This document shows positions 1 through 10,650 of a DNA stretch of 64,000 nucleotides, one piece after another (the first letter of the stretch is position 1; each line of letters starts with the position of its first letter). The translations under genes were made by a program, and so were the position numbers. Source of the stretch: Protula sp. h YS-2021 (Eukaryota; Annelida; Polychaeta; Sabellida; Serpulidae); NCBI GenBank assembly GCA_949752745.1, contig OX457031.1, forward strand, positions 45,837,257-45,901,256, given 5' to 3'. The notes beneath the pieces were generated by a model that did no database searches, was not told the DNA's origin, and saw only the letters and a list, made by a program, of their open reading frames with translations.

Positions 1-415
1 TTGACAGTTTCCCACGACGTCAATTTTTGGCCGATTTTGACAATAATGCAACGTTGCACATCTTCAATATATATATATTTTCACTACGCAAGGTTTCAGG
101 ATCCTACGACAATCCCTTCTATGAGAAGTCCGCCAGACAAAACATCGTCTCACGGCTAAGTTCAAGGCCAAAATTCACCATATTTGACAGTTTCCCACGA
201 CGTCAATTTTCGGCCAATTTTAACAATGATGCAACGTTGCACATATTCAATATATATAAATTCACCATGCAAGGTTTCAGGTTTCTACGACAATTCCTTC
301 TATGAAAAGTCGGCCGGACAAAACTTAGTACTTTTTGTGGACAGACAGACGGACCAGCTCATAACTATATCCCTCCGTTTCACGGGGGATAATCATATTG
401 TCAATGTGTTAAAAC
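1..415 (+). mobile_element. pearl/CvA-like non-autonomous element (copy a), left-truncated by window
   Basis: Two copies of a ~180 bp unit start at 1 and about 184; both open with TTTCCCACGACGTCAATTTT and carry the same 'AACGTTGCACAT' core. A GACAGACAGACGGACC microsatellite follows (near 340-357) and then a short palindromic tail (CCTCCGTTTCACGGGGGATA) near 371-390. Core repeats, microsatellite and palindrome in that order is the architecture known for bivalve pearl/CvA (Helentron-related) elements. No coding capacity. The left end lies outside the window. Confidence 0.6.
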
Positions 416-1238
416 AAAAGCGAGGTACACAGGCTAGGCAATAAACTGTTCATGACTTTTTCAAAAAAAAAAATACCGACACTTAAAGGGAAATGCGGGT
501 ATCTCAACTACAATTGACATTTCCTTCATACTTACACAGTTTGCTAGAAGCGCCTTAACATTTAACTATCAATGTCAAGTACCAAGATCAATGTTTAGGG
601 GATTAATAAAAGGATTAATCAATTGTCCAAATGAGTAAAGGCATAAAGTATATGCCGCATTTGTTTGGCATTTCAGAAGTGATCGCGTGTATTTATAAAT
701 TTCAGTCAGTCTTTCCATAGCTTTAGACATTGAAACATGTAAAAATGTGGATAAGATTTGGTCTGGTTCGGCATAAATTCGGTAAGAACTTTTAAATTTG
801 TAAATTTCTTTCTTTATAAATTAAATTTAATCGATATGTATTAGATTTGTATTAGGTAATTTAGATTAAATTGCACAGATGCATCAGACTTGGTTAATAA
901 ATATATAGTTCTGTGTAGTTTGAATTTTATTCTTATGTCCAGTAACCACTTTAAACTGGTAGATTATAAAGTTGAACTGAGATAAGCAGTTTATTGTATC
1001 TACCGATTAAACTGGATTCTTATTAAGACATTTTTCTATATTTTTTATTTATCAGTGAACCTTTCATCTTCAACTTCGTCTTTATCTTCGACTCCGCCTT
1101 CGTCATCGTTTGATGTAGTCGCATATTATATTCTCGTTGAAGCGTTCCAAATAAAAAGACTGGACTATATGTAACGATTTTTTATCTACATCGCCGGCCA
1201 TCTACAGTTCACGAATTTCAATTCGATATGTCACAAGA

Positions 1239-1817
1239 ATGGCTGAATGTGACCCACTGACGCTTACGCTGGTGCAGCTTAAAACTATTCTTCGCACCAC
1301 GTCACGGTCTGGAAGTTCGCACTCGGCGCGAATGAAAGCGGCAGCATGACGTGCGTCGCTTGAGGCAAAGCTGTCATTTGTAAATAAAAAACACGAAATC
1401 GAACTTGCGCGAGAACGTGGAAAGGCGCAAGCAGCAGAATATGAACTGGAATTTAGTCGAAAACTTAACGTCCTAGAAATAAGTGGCGCAATTGCCGAAG
1501 AAACGGCTTACGCATTATTCGAGTCTAATACGTCAGGCGTGCGGTCGAGCGTTGTGAATGACGGTAATGCGTCGGCTCGATCGGTGAACGCGCCATGGTC
1601 TAAAATGACGCGCGACGCGCAACTAAAATCGCACTTAGCCACCTCATCATATGCATTCGAAAATGTACCAACGACATATGACGCGCATGCTCACGATCGA
1701 TCGACGAAGAAGTCCCATGCCGAGACGCAACCGACAAACATCACACAACCACTGATGCCTGATGCGCATGCGCGCAATCGGAACCACATATTCACACGAT
1801 CTCGCAGAAAACGCTGA
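1239..1817 (+). pseudogene. BEL/Pao-type Gag N-terminal-like ORF, one in-frame stop
   Basis: An ATG at 1239 opens a ~192-codon frame interrupted only by TGA at 1347-1349. The first third is Ser/Arg-rich followed by a charged helix of the type (A)LEAKLSF..KKHEIELARERGKAQ, predicted coiled coil. This resembles the N-terminal region of BEL/Pao LTR-retrotransposon Gag proteins. The C-terminal part runs into the 67-bp minisatellite and becomes His/Thr-rich. No protease, RT or integrase follows, and the fragment sits inside a TTAA-flanked TIR element. Assignment rests on composition and pattern, not a strict motif. Confidence 0.4.
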
Positions 1818-1960
1818 TGCCTGATGCGCATGCACTCGCGCAATCGGAGCCACATACTCACTCGATTTCGCAACAAACGCTGATGCCTGATGCGCATGCA
1901 CTCGCGCAATCGGAGCCACATGCTCACACGATCTCGCAACAAACGCTGATGCCTGAGGGT
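1750..1960. repeat. ~67-bp minisatellite, about three units
   Basis: The phrase CTGATGCCTGATGCGCATGC recurs at about 1753, 1813 and 1880, with a partial copy at 1947. The intervening text 'CGCAATCGGAGCCACAT' is shared. It ends the Gag-like frame. Confidence 0.8.
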
Positions 1961-2726
1961 ATACATTCACAAATTGAAAAGAAAAAGGGGGGTCCTCGAT
2001 GTTATAACAGAAATAAAGACATGGATTCAAACGCGGCGATATTCAATGTAATGCGCATTTCGGTCGCTAGATGGCGCAGAGATACCCGCATTTCCCTTTA
2101 ATTAGACACGTGAGACTCGTTTATGGACGTTTAGGCAAATTGCAGTTCAAAGGCCAACTTGTGTAAATATCATAAAGGAGGTTTATTGGATTTAAAGAGC
2201 AATTGAGAATAGAATATTGTTTTCACTGGATTTCATGACGTTCTTAACACTTCTCCGAATTTGTTTATTAAATAAAAAAAAAGTATAATTTTTTTTTGTT
2301 TTTGTCTTAAAGCATTGACAATGAGAAAAGCATTGATTTAAACACATAGAATATGAAACAAGAAACATACCACTCACACACTGACTCACAATTTCTAGAA
2401 CACTGACCAAAATGCAAAAGATCGAATAAGGCGAAGATCGGTTAAACTGAAGTGTTTTTCGCGGTCTCATCCACTGCGGTTTAAATGGGTTCTACTGTAT
2501 TGCGGGTTTACAGAATAAACTTACACCTAATTCTGCATCCTTCAACTATCTGAGTATATATTTTACAAAAAATAATCCAATCATTTAAAGTTGAATGATC
2601 ACTTTACTTTAGTCACATGACATTTAAAGCCCAGAACGTAAACAAAAATTTGCCAGCTAAATCCGGCAGCTGACTTTCCTACACTTTAACGAAGAAATAA
2701 AAGATACGCAGCCCACAAAAAAATGA

Positions 2727-3021
2727 GCCAATCCGCACTTTCGGGTCCCTCTGGAAGAGGTGCTGTTTCGACTGCAAATTTTTGGGATAAATTGTAGAGA
2801 AATGATAACGGGAAAACATCAAAATTCTTATTTTCTTTCAACATGCACACTTTCAAATTTATAAAGCCATCCCATTAATAACCAACATGTGAGCCGTTTC
2901 TGACAAAATGGAATTTTGTTGATTTATGCCGTTTTTTTCTATCATTTCTTTATATCCTTATCCCAACTGAATTCAGCCGAAACGCAAAAATTTTTCGGTA
3001 AAAGTCAAAGTGCGAATTGGC
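2727..3021. mobile_element. foldback MITE (copy A)
   Basis: The left end reads GCCAATCCGCACTTT and the right end is its near reverse complement (AAAGTGCGAATTGGC). Inversion extends inward about 90 bp (GAAATGATA..., CGAAACGC...). No coding capacity. It is related to the next foldback at 3371-3716. Confidence 0.6.
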
Positions 3022-3370
3022 TACTTGTGCCTTTTTCGAACAAAGAGTATTTTGTGCTAGTCCTAGATGACTCTTCCTATGACAGCAAGTCATAGTTCCT
3101 TTCATCGGAAATCTCATTGATGTCAATTTTAAATCTCGGCGCACGACTGGGGCCAACGGCGTTATTTTAGAAAGGGTGCATCACATAAATGGCCCAATAA
3201 AAAATTATAGCGCACAAGTTTTATGGTCAGATAACAATTTTTTTGCTGAGAAAAATATGTGTTTTGTTGAGATCAAGATATCGAATCCCTCATCATCGTC
3301 CACAACAACAGTGAATCCACAGTCGCAAAACCACGATTTACTCAAGTTTCGCTGAGGTCGAAAATAATAA

Positions 3371-3716
3371 GCCAAATCACACTTTGGGTGTTTCGAATAA
3401 AATGCGCAAGAATTTTGAATTTCAACTGCAAGGGAACCGGGTAAAGAAATGATAGAAAAATATAGACGAAATATCGCAAAAACAGGTTATACTTAGAACA
3501 TAAAAGAAATTGAAACTTGAACCTATTTGCTAAAACCTTTAATATTTTTTTTCAAATAGCATACGGGTTGTTAAAAACCCGATTGCTCTTTGCTGCAAGC
3601 GCAATTTGACATTTAGGCGAAATCTCTCTATCATTTCTTTCATTTTTACCCGGTTATTTTTATTCGAAACGCAGAAATTTTGCGCATTTTTATTGGGAAC
3701 GCCTAAAGTGTGATGC
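3371..3716. mobile_element. foldback MITE (copy B, same family as copy A)
   Basis: Left arm: GCCAAATCACACTTTGGGTG, then TTTCGAATAAAATGCGCAAG. The right arm is the inverse (TGCGCATTTTTATTGGGAAC, then GCCTAAAGTGTGATGC). The arms are about 90 bp and imperfect. Ends and internal words match copy A, so this is one family at different ages. Confidence 0.6.
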
Positions 3717-3819
3717 GTCAGGGTACTTCTCAGTGCGCTTTTAAAGGAAAAGCCTGCCAGTTCGAGTCTCTGTGTCCTGCCAGAGCTTCGAAAATTGAGA
3801 TCAATGGCCATTTCTATTG

Positions 3820-6800
3820 CAGGAACTGTGACCCTTTCTGTCCCAGGAAGATAGATAGTGTCCGCTGGGACTAATTTTGTGCATGAACTTTTGCGGGTAC
3901 ATGATTGAATAACATGGACCGCTATACAGAACCTCAGAAGATATGAAGTTGAAACTTCGACCCCTATTAGTGGGATAATGTAAGGCTTCGTGGCTCTGAC
4001 AAAGTAATATACGAAGTTATTTGAGTCTGAGCTGACTCGGAGCTAGCTACGAACCAAAGTGAAAGTGGCTTCTTGGTTAAGCCCTGTCAGAAGTGTGAAA
4101 CTACACGGAAACCTGAAACATAGACGACAAATATCTGCTGCCTTCTCCTGGATTCCGCTATTACAGTGGGAATGCCCCCAGTATTCCAGTTCATTGTGGC
4201 TTTAAAAATACACTTTTGTTTACAAATAACCGGAAGTAATTTGAGTGGCTAGATTTTACGTTGTTGTTGAACAGCGAACCTCTACGGCTTATCAAAGGCC
4301 AGCTTTTTTTAACAACGCTACATTTTTAACAGTTTTATTCTTGACTTTCTTGGAAACTGAATAACAATATTTTCTCCATCGCTTCTTCCAGGATAAGAGT
4401 TCTCGACACGTGATATGTGATCTGTGCAAAGTGACATGTTTGGCATTCTTAAAGATTTTACACAAATATGTATCTATAACAAGCCACAGATGTTAGAATT
4501 TATGCCAGATGTTGTTTTCATATTTCTTTTCTTTTACTTAAAACAACCAGGAACACGCTTTGATGAGACTTTGTCTTCATGTATTAGCGCTAATGAAAAA
4601 TTTGGCCACCAACGTAGCACTACACTTTGGACCAGAAACCTAGTGTTTTTGATCTGAACAACAATTATTTATTTCTATTAAGATACTTATTGCTGACTTC
4701 AAAATTTTATCAACACATAATATAATATAGATAAATTATAAAAACGCATGGGACTCATCTGAAAAATGTGGTTTACAGGTTTATTTTGATAGCTAACCTG
4801 GGGATACGACTTTCTCGCAAATCTCAGAGTTATTTTATTGTAGTCGTTTCGAGAAACATTCTCGGGTATTATTAATCGTTTGTGGGTCTAATTTGCATTT
4901 TTTTGTAGGCGCCAGAATAAAACACGACAATTGTAAATGTCCATTAACGACGCTTGTCGGTCTAATGAATAATTAGGTCTTGGCCCAAAATTACATTTTT
5001 CTGGTAAACACACGATAGTATAAAAACAAAAGCAGTGTCATGGTAAATGTATCATTATCTAAAACATGTGAAGCCAACAAATAAAAGCTATTGTTGTAAA
5101 ATAATGACAGTAGGTTGGATTGTTCTAAAAGATAGCTGTGAAATATTTCTGGTTTATGCGTAACGAGTTTTAAATAATACCAAAATTCAAGAAGAAATCT
5201 TTGCTAAAGGTCTGCGTTCAACGTTCTCAGAATGAACAACATTGACAAGAACACCAAAGATTAAATCACGCGAAAATCCTTTGCGTGATTACCGATAAAA
5301 AACCGAAAATAGCCATTCTCTAACTAGTGGAAAGATTGAACTATCATGTATGAGATTACTGTGGACGGTATAGACTGGAGGCGCCATGTTGCCCAAATCC
5401 GCCTGTCAAGACACCCGGTTGAAGATCCAATCGGCTACGCTTCCAAGTAGCAAAGCGCCATCTAGCGAAACCCCTGGACTAATGATTGAGCCGTGTATGC
5501 TAGGTAATAAACCAATTGTTTTTCAGTCTGAAACTGTGGAAAATAACAGCATTTATATTGTCTTTCATCATACTTATTTCAAGAACTGTCTATATTTTAT
5601 ATCCATTTATTATTTCACCTCTTGCACTAAAAATATTTTTGTGGCTTGTGACAGTTTTGCATTCACTGTTGATCATCTAAATAAACGCCTGAAAACTGCA
5701 CTGAACTTCTCCTACATTTCTGTGCGACGTTTCCGTCCGTCAGTGGGCTGCTCGTACTCCTCAATGTGGCTGTCCGCCCGTACGAACGCTACATCATTGT
5801 TGTATAAAGATTTCCGATGTTTGGCTTTTTTTCAAAACTTTTTATTTTGTGGAGGTATAATATGTTTTTTTTTGGTAAAGGCGTACACTTTATGTCTTAT
5901 CTTAAGTGTTTAAGTCAACTTAAAACCATGTTTACATGTATATTGCAGAGTTTTCCTCAGGACATCCTCTTTGTCGTTCCGTATTTCATTGAATCAAGGC
6001 ATTTAAATATTTTGCAATTTTTTAAACGTTTTTATTCCGTAAAATAGTTCGAGAAGATTATCTATGCTGAAATAAAACTCCCAACACTTCGTCTTTGGTC
6101 AAGTAATCGACACTAAACGAGACAATTTACACAATGATGATTATCTGCGGGTTAAATGTTATCGTATGGACGGGAGCTTTGTTTCTTTAATTTTACATAA
6201 TTCGGTCAATTCCTTTGTGTGAGACCATTTACAAATTAAATTTCTGCATCAAACTGCTTGTTTCGTAAATTACAAAGAACTCTAATTTGGTTCGTACCTA
6301 CTTTGAAAATAGTGTTAAAGTTAGAGTACTTCATCCATGGATGAAAGGAAAAGCATACATCTCTTGGGTGTCATTGATTCCCTGAATTCAGATGAGCATG
6401 GCGCAGTAGAAATTAAGTTATATGTGTCAGTTACAGGTATTCACCAGAGGAAATGTCATGTAAAATGAAATCAATTGTAACTTTGTTTAGTTTTAAGATA
6501 AAAAGTTGTGAGTTTGGTTCGACACATAGCAATGGTCTAACCTTAGCCAATAAATATTGTGTTTTGCAAAAGCTCTTATTCATTTTAAAAACAAATCTGA
6601 GATAGTGGAAGGCCATTTCTGAAGCAATGTCTCTGTGCACAATAAAGCCAATAGATATTGTTTTGTAATAGCGCTTATCTGCCCACACAGTTCATTTGGT
6701 ATTTTGCCATTTTTTGTTTAACTAAGAGTTTTCACAAAACGCTTTCTTTCCGCGTTGTCCTTGAATTTTATCTACAAGGAATGAGCGCTTGTCGAGTTAT

Positions 6801-7260
6801 CACGTTATTCGTGTGGGAGTTCAACAGCAATTTTTGTTTCAGAAGAAAACATCTGCTTCTAATAATCGTTCAAATAGCCACTCAATTGCAAAATCACTTT
6901 TGAAAGCTGTTTAAAGTAATTTTGGTTCTCCACAAGGTGATGCTGTTTCATTGTTTTCTTTATTTTGCACAAGAACAAACCAAAACAGAACCTTTGTGAA
7001 TGAGCCTATAAAATCAAACAAGTTTTAATTTTGAAAAAAAAATGTCTTCAACTCAGACAAAGAGTATACAGATGATCCCTTTTTTAACAAGTAATGATTA
7101 CATTCATCTACTTTTTTACCGAAAAAAAACCTTGCCTAAAATACCTCTACCAGATGATGCTGCATTAAATGACTAAATCCACTGAAGCGAGTCCTCACTC
7201 GGAATTGTTTTACTGATTGTAGTAGTCAGAGAACTGATCCTATATAGGGTTGTATAGTTG
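3820..7260. other. AT-rich intergenic DNA, nothing recognised
   Basis: Only short open frames occur here. The longest, at 5386-5913 on the plus strand (175 codons), has no domain I recognise, no repeat structure and AT-driven composition in its second half. I see no splice-site-bounded conserved exon and no terminal repeats. Confidence 0.5.
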
Positions 7261-7264
7261 AGAA

Positions 7265-7742
7265 CTAAAAAGTCTTGTTTTTGCTAAAGCTCAAAAACGG
7301 AAGTTTCCCCCAGCGCCACAGTCTGTCAAAGGGAGACGCTTCTAGCCTGAAACAATTCTACATTGTGTAACAAATCTAAAAAATTCGCCAAAAGTAAAAA
7401 AAAATGGCCACAAATATATGGGCGTTATTTGTAGGTCATAGGCAACCCGTGTAAAAAAAATTTGTTTGGGATCGCCCTGCACGATGTTGAGAAATCGCTC
7501 CTGACAGACTAAGATACAGTGCGAAATGTTTAAGTCACAAATTAAAAAAAAAATCGCAAAAAATAGAAAAATAGTCGGATATGAGAAATAAATATATTTG
7601 CATTATCTGTAGGTTCTAGGCAACACGTGTGTAAAATTTGGTTGCAATCGGCTGCCTCGTTACTGAGAAATCGCTGCTGACGGACGGACGGACGGACAGA
7701 CAAAAAGCAATATATACCTTCCCGAGGGGGAGACATATAAAA
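7265..7742 (+). mobile_element. pearl/CvA-like element (copy b)
   Basis: Two ~170 bp cores share 'GTAGGT(C/T)(A/C)TAGGCAAC' and 'GAGAAATCGCT(C/G)CTGAC'. They are followed by GACGGACGGACGGACAGAC at about 7680-7700 and the palindromic terminus CCCGAGGGGGAGACATATA. The terminus GGGGGAGACATATAA is shared with copy g at 25.98 kb, so these two are one family. Confidence 0.6.
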
Positions 7743-8199
7743 ATCGTAAACTAATACCACCTGCCTACCTATTTTCTGCTCACTTGAGTTATCAAGATTT
7801 GCAATTTAGTAAGAGGGCATTTTCTTGGATATGTGTATCTTTTTTGGCTTTGTAAACGAGAAACGGGAATATTCATTAAAACATGCAAAGGAGATTACTA
7901 TGTCTGTATTGACTACTTTTGGGCCTGATTGAGCTGTATTCTTGGTGTATCGCCCGAATGTATCAAATAAATTGTTTGTAGCATGTTCTCCACGCGAATA
8001 TATCGTGAAACCGTCAGTTATGCGCTGTAAAAAAAAACTCCTCGCATGGTTTTAAGAGGATTAACTTGAGACATAAGACCTGTACAGCAAGAGGGTGGGG
8101 GCAAAGTGGTGTTTGCCTAGGGGTTTGTTTGCCCGAAGCACCAGCTGAATCTGGAATTAGCAGTTGATTGGCAAGTTATTACTTATATATGCTCTAGAT

Positions 8200-8888
8200 G
8201 AATCCGGGACAGAAGGGCTCTACACAAAAGGGCCTTGGACATAAGGGCCTTTCCAAAAACGGCCCTAAATGAAAAGTTTTACAAAAGGGCCTTCAGAAAT
8301 TTTTTCATGGATATGGTTCTCAAAATTATTTTTATTTTTTTCTGTAATAAAATAACTTCAAAAACAAAGTGTATTGATTTAAAAAAAATGGTCACAGTTC
8401 AAGTAAAGACCTCAAATTCAGAACCCCTTATATATCGTAAGACACTGACAAGCCAACATCATCCCGATTAGCGCGTGTGTTTAAACAGCACAGTGCAGTG
8501 GAACGAAACAAAGGACAGAGATTATCTTCAGTGGCACAATGACTCCGAAATCTGGCATCTAAAGACATTGATGGGAGTAATTGAAAGAGTCTGTGCAATG
8601 AGTAAAAAATCAAGGCAGTGACTGGTACAAACAGGGATTATCCTGTGGCACAGTGCTTCGGAAATCTCAAGAGAGTGATGGGGAGTAACTGAAACAAAAC
8701 ATCAAGGCAGTTATCTGTAAAAACACAATGAAGTTTTTTTACTTGTTAATTTATTACATATTTTATTAAATAATTAAAACTCAAAATCCTTGAAAAAATT
8801 CTCAAGGCCCTTTTGTCCAACTTTTCATTTAGGGCCGTTTTGGGAAAGGCCAAGGCCCTTTTGTCCAAGGCCCTTCTGTCTGGATACC
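8200..8888. mobile_element. Mutator-like MITE with 9-bp target duplication
   Basis: Long inverted ends built of 'AAGGGCC' words occupy 8200-8290 and about 8800-8888 (CGGGACAGAAGGGC on the left, its inverse GCCCTTCTGTCTGG on the right). A perfect 9-bp direct repeat GCTCTAGAT flanks the element at 8191-8199 and 8889-8897. Long TIRs and a 9-bp duplication fit Mutator-like (MULE) elements. No transposase; non-autonomous. Confidence 0.75.
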
Positions 8889-8919
8889 GCTCTAGATACT
8901 AATGCTAACTGGTTGAAGC

Positions 8920-9160
8920 AGTGGTAGTTTATAAAAACCCATGCAGTGTAACTGAATACATTTTGTGCAAGATTTAACACCTTCGGTAAGTCTGTATGTT
9001 TAGTCAAGAACTCCCGGGCTAGGCGATCCTGCTCGTCTTCCTCGTCCTGCGGCCTTGGGCGGTTTTTTTCAAGCTCATCTTTGGAGCTCGCCTGGGGATT
9101 CTGCTGTTGGCGGACATAATGCAAATAACGTCGCTGAATTACACTCGTATTCCAAAATAA
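8920..9160 (-). CDS. unrecognised coding-like fragment between two MITEs
   Basis: The minus strand is open and shows protein-like composition: an Arg/Gln-rich start, an acidic stretch (PQDEEDEQDRLAREFL), then a hydrophobic stretch (VFSYTAWVFINYHCFN). A possible acceptor (TGTAATTCAG) precedes RRYLHYVRQQQ near 9,135. MITEs have inserted on both sides (8889 and 9206), so an original exon may have been cut off from its gene. I do not recognise the family. A chance open frame is the alternative. Confidence 0.25.
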
Positions 9161-9205
9161 AACATTGTACCTAATGCGAGGTATGTACCACGGTGCACCA
9201 CCAAC

Positions 9206-10283
9206 GGCTCTTGGATCAACTCGGCCCCTTGCCAAGTCGGCCCCTACCAACTCGGCCCCTCGTGAAAGTCAAGTCGGTCCCCACTCGGCGCTTTTACAGG
9301 TCGACTCGGCCCCTTCATATTTTTGGTGTTTTATGTTATTCAGATAAAACATATACGGTAATTCTACCTTGTTTATTTTTACTGGAAAAACAACACACTT
9401 CAATAACAGAATTTAAGACGTACTTTGCCTACAATTAGCACATCATTTAACACATCATATTCGGTACTGCAACCTTTGCTATAACATTTACTAATCAAAT
9501 TTTTTACTATGACTACAGTGTAAGCTGGTGGCGCCGCCACATTGTATTTTACACACTACTTTCAAGCACGAAGACTACTTTCAACCTGACATTTAAAAGC
9601 TATATATTTAATTTTGTATTTCAGTATTCAGAAGTGGCATTAAGTAGTCAACGTTTTGGCAACCAGCGCAGCAGAAATTCAGCTCTTTTTTCTGTTGACA
9701 AATTATTTACCTAATTTTTGTAAACAGATTTTGACAAATTTCAAACAATTAAGCATTTGTTTTTTCTTCCATTCTACCACTAAACCCGAGTATATTACAA
9801 GTTGCTGACGGCCCGGAAAATATGTGACTTAACAAGCAAATTGTGGCGTGTAAACTACTTACTGTAAAAGCCTAATTCACTCCTTTAGTTACTGACATCA
9901 TTCTGTGACTTAACAAGCAAACCGTGGTGTGTACAATACTTGTAAACTGTAATTGCAGTTGAGGCCATGATGAGGCAGATTATATATCTGTGATAACGGA
10001 GATAATTTATTTGTGATCACTGAGATTAAACACCGACAGAAGTCCTGTAATCACTAATTGCATTTTGTCTGTGATGAGTACGGAGTATTTTCATCAGAGT
10101 AAATCTGCATACTTGTGATCACCCGAGATGAGACACGAAAAAAGCCTGTAATTTTCAATTACATTTCGTCAGTGATCATTGCCTTTTGCATTTTAAGTTT
10201 GAAAAGTATGTGTGATAGAGCCGACTTAGAAAAGGACTGAGGGGCCGAGATGACTTTCACAAGTGGCCGAGTTGACCCAACAT
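9206..10283. mobile_element. MITE with 'ACTCGGCCCCT' inverted ends
   Basis: The left arm has 'TCAACTCGGCCCCT' words (9206-9330). The right arm carries their inverse (GGGGCCGAGATGACTTTCAC, GGCCGAGTTGACCCAACAT) at about 10235-10283. Candidate 9-bp target duplications match at 8 of 9 positions (ACCACCAAC at 9197-9205, CCCACCAAC at 10284-10292). The structure resembles the Mutator-like MITE just upstream. No coding capacity; ends approximate. Confidence 0.55.
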
Positions 10284-10462
10284 CCCACCAACGTAATACC
10301 GGTAAATAAATAATCATCCTTATTGCATAACTCCACAAAACAGTGAGAAAACAATCACAACGACTTTGTCAATCTTTATCTTTTCATTCGCAGCAGCATT
10401 TTTGCCAACTTTTTTCATTAAATGCAGCGGCTACATCAGAACTTATTTTGCATTTCAACAAG

Positions 10463-10650
10463 TCACTGTTTTAGTACAGACACTGCGTAAACAAAGTCGC
10501 TCCAAAATTGCTCAGTCACGGTCACGTGTTTGTTCACGTGACTCACAAAGTCCTGTAACAGCTGCACGTCGCTGGTTGCCACGCAACCGGACAAAAACAA
10601 CTGAGTCAATATTCCCGTTGCCATGGCGATATCTTCAAGTGAGCTGGTTG
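10463..10650 (-). CDS. TEX10: TEX10 exon 18, stop at 10,463-10,465
   Basis: Acceptor TTATTTCTAG|CAACC; encodes ATGILTQLFLSGCVATSDVQ and VTEQFWSDFVYAVSVLKQ, then TGA. It matches the family's C-terminal 'LT..I....I..I......QEQWL.DL' block. A minus-strand AATAAA at 10,006-10,011 is the nearest clear polyadenylation signal candidate. Confidence 0.85.

Larger units (their letters stand above)
487..2097. mobile_element. TTAA-flanked element with 19-bp terminal inverted repeats
   Basis: The ends are inverted copies: AGGGAAATGCGGGTATCTC at 487-505 and its reverse complement at 2079-2097. Each is directly flanked by TTAA (483-486 and 2098-2101). TTAA duplications are typical of piggyBac and Kolobok transposons, but the 1.6 kb interior has no transposase I recognise. 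It holds an AT-rich leader, a Gag-like relic and a minisatellite, so it looks non-autonomous or composite. Superfamily uncertain. Confidence 0.55.

Noticed and set aside
5386..5913. 175-codon plus-strand frame
   Set aside because: No recognisable family, AT-driven second half and no splice or repeat context; insufficient to call a gene.
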